A stretch of DNA of 23,111 nt, from positions 1 to 23,111 of the forward strand of contig ATSW01128227.1 of NCBI GenBank assembly GCA_000444245.1, read 5' to 3'. A program made the position numbers and the translations under genes. Every line of letters begins with the position of its first letter. The first letter of the stretch is position 1. The stretch comes from Botryllus schlosseri. Its lineage: Eukaryota > Chordata > Ascidiacea > Stolidobranchia > Styelidae. Shown piece by piece: positions 22,075 to 23,111 of the stretch. The notes under the pieces are model-generated. The model had not been told where the DNA came from and ran no database searches. It saw nothing but the letters and a program-made list of their open reading frames with translations.

Positions 22075-22107
22075 TGACGTCACGAATGGGTGACGATGGT
22101 GACGTCA
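22075..22107. promoter_or_regulatory. pair of perfect CRE octamers (candidate ATF/CREB sites)
   Basis: TGACGTCA at 22075-22082 and again at 22100-22107, with a TGACG half site at 22091 between them. CREB/ATF factors bind this palindrome. Its use as an intronic enhancer is a guess. Confidence 0.35.
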
Positions 22108-22291
22108 GAATTGACAAACGAGGTGACTCGCAAGTCAGACTGGAATTAGTGGTTGTTTTCGGCAACAAGTTGCGCATGACAGAAAGGTTTCTTCCATAGA
22201 ATAATTAAGAAAATTAAATAAAAAGTTGCGCGTGACGTTTGCCACCAATTCTGCTCTGGCTCGCAAGTGTTCAATATCACCAATTATTTCG

Positions 22292-22989
22292 GCCAATCAA
22301 CGAAAGGCGTGTTGCCAATTAGGAAGATTCGTCCGTGCGCATTGCACTGCACAATGTAACGCGACACGATCTCTCGCTGAGTTAATTGTGAAACTGGGTC
22401 ATTCATTGCCGCGCGCTCGGCAATCGTTGTTAGCCTGATTTATCGCGTCTCCGACAAGCTTATAGTTCCGCTGGCTTGAATAATCGCATCTGCCATATAG
22501 GCCCTGTGCACTGCACACGATATCAACGCTGGATTACACAATCGCATCTACAATAGGCCTGGTACGAATGACATCGCTAGCTTAACTACCGCATCTCCGG
22601 CCTACCATGCTTTGGCTCCTATTTCCTGATGGCTTGGACAAAATGCCTTTGAGGTTATGCTGATAAGTGATGGTGAGAGTGACATCTCGAAACTGAATGA
22701 CATCGTATGTTCGCAAACATGCGTGATTCATTTCTGCCAATACTTGAACATAACCATTAGAAGCTGTGTGTCAAAGCTTGAGTGATAAAAGAGGTAAGGT
22801 TTGAACCACCTGAAATCGGCGTCATTATAGCACATATTCCATATAAACTCGTACAATTTGACTTGCGCTAATTGTCGCCGTGGCTACGCAAGATGCATTG
22901 ATAAGCGCGCACGTATTCGATTGTTCACGACAGATCATGGAATCGCTAATTAACAGCACTTCCCGACTCGTCGACAAGCTTATCATACA
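22292..22989 (+). repeat. ~700-bp dispersed direct repeat, copy B
   Basis: The same family and orientation as 13774-14480, with small indels, so the two copies are diverged and not a recent duplication. The sequence continues to CGAAACCCCCCC at 23087-23098, which is the complement of the possible left terminus of copy A. No coding capacity was seen. Confidence 0.85.
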
Positions 22990-23091
22990 TGTATAATCGT
23001 CAACACGAGGATGTTGTATAATCGTCATTCACGCATGTACTTAACCCTAATGAATTGATGCTATATTACTAAATTCGAAAAAATATCGAAA

Positions 23092-23104
23092 CCCCCCCCC
23101 CCCC
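23092..23104. repeat. C13 homopolymer
   Basis: Thirteen C residues near the window end. It may be the G/C-run terminus of the ~0.9-kb repeat family. Its length is likely to be unreliable in the assembly. Confidence 0.8.
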
Positions 23105-23111
23105 TTATTTT

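Larger units (their letters stand above)
21869..23111 (+). other. RPS10 intron, at least 1243 bp, open at the window edge
   Basis: It contains two TGACGTCA octamers (22075-22082, 22100-22107), the second copy of the ~700-bp repeat (22292-22989) and a C13 run at 23092-23104. No further RPS10 exon was recognised. Confidence 0.7.

Noticed and set aside
22071-22200. A possible further RPS10 exon after TGTAG at 22067, open for about 44 codons in the right phase
   Set aside because: The encoded residues (LMTSRMGDDGD...) do not resemble the conserved basic Gly/Arg-rich eS10 C-terminus, and no pyrimidine-rich acceptor tract precedes it.

Overview
The window looks like nuclear DNA of an invertebrate animal. 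Four conserved eukaryotic genes can be recognised, three of them split by spliceosomal introns, and the spaces between exons are full of retrotransposon and hAT-type DNA-transposon debris. The frequent AGGCCTA-type words in the non-coding parts and the moderately diverged proteins would fit an invertebrate deuterostome, but the sequence alone cannot fix the phylum. No CRISPR array, tRNA, rRNA or bacterial operon structure was seen.

Layout. (1) 1-4600: a Ty3/gypsy-type LTR retrotransposon, with the end of its 5' LTR at the left edge and a full 3' LTR at 4356-4600. A 514-bp hAT-like element (3117-3630) sits in its integrase region with perfect 8-bp target duplications. (2) 5554-7884, minus strand: the first six coding exons of glycerol kinase (GK). 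The rest of the gene must lie left of the window, so the LTR element probably sits in a GK intron. GK intron 1 also holds a LINE 3' fragment and a 103-bp hAT-like foldback. (3) 8175-9101, plus strand: an unrecognised single-exon gene for a predicted 308-aa tail-anchored membrane protein, head-to-head with GK. (4) 9671-19129, plus strand: a complete nine-exon TRAPPC11 (foie gras) gene whose joined exons give 1145 codons in consistent phase. Introns 5, 6 and 7 carry transposon remains. (5) 19340-19800: a LINE 3' fragment of the same family as the one in GK, giving the first canonical polyadenylation signal downstream of TRAPPC11. (6) 20412-20801, minus strand: intronless SNU13 (15.5K/NHP2L1). 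(7) 21247 onward, plus strand: RPS10, head-to-head with SNU13, with a probable TOP-type non-coding first exon and two coding exons; its last exon(s) lie beyond the right edge. (8) 22292-22989: second copy of a roughly 700-bp repeat also found in TRAPPC11 intron 6.

The genes do not form a pathway: GK acts in glycerol metabolism, TRAPPC11 in ER-Golgi trafficking, SNU13 in spliceosome and snoRNP assembly and RPS10 in the ribosome. The clearest arrangement is two head-to-head pairs (GK/orphan and SNU13/RPS10).

The most unusual signal is a 15-nt perfect reverse complement between the LTR and the bases just after it. It suggests that the retrotransposon primes its own reverse transcription, as Tf1 and sushi-type elements do, rather than using a tRNA. 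Other points of interest are the uncharacterised ~0.7-0.9 kb repeat family, three layers of insertion in one TRAPPC11 intron, and the orphan tail-anchored protein.
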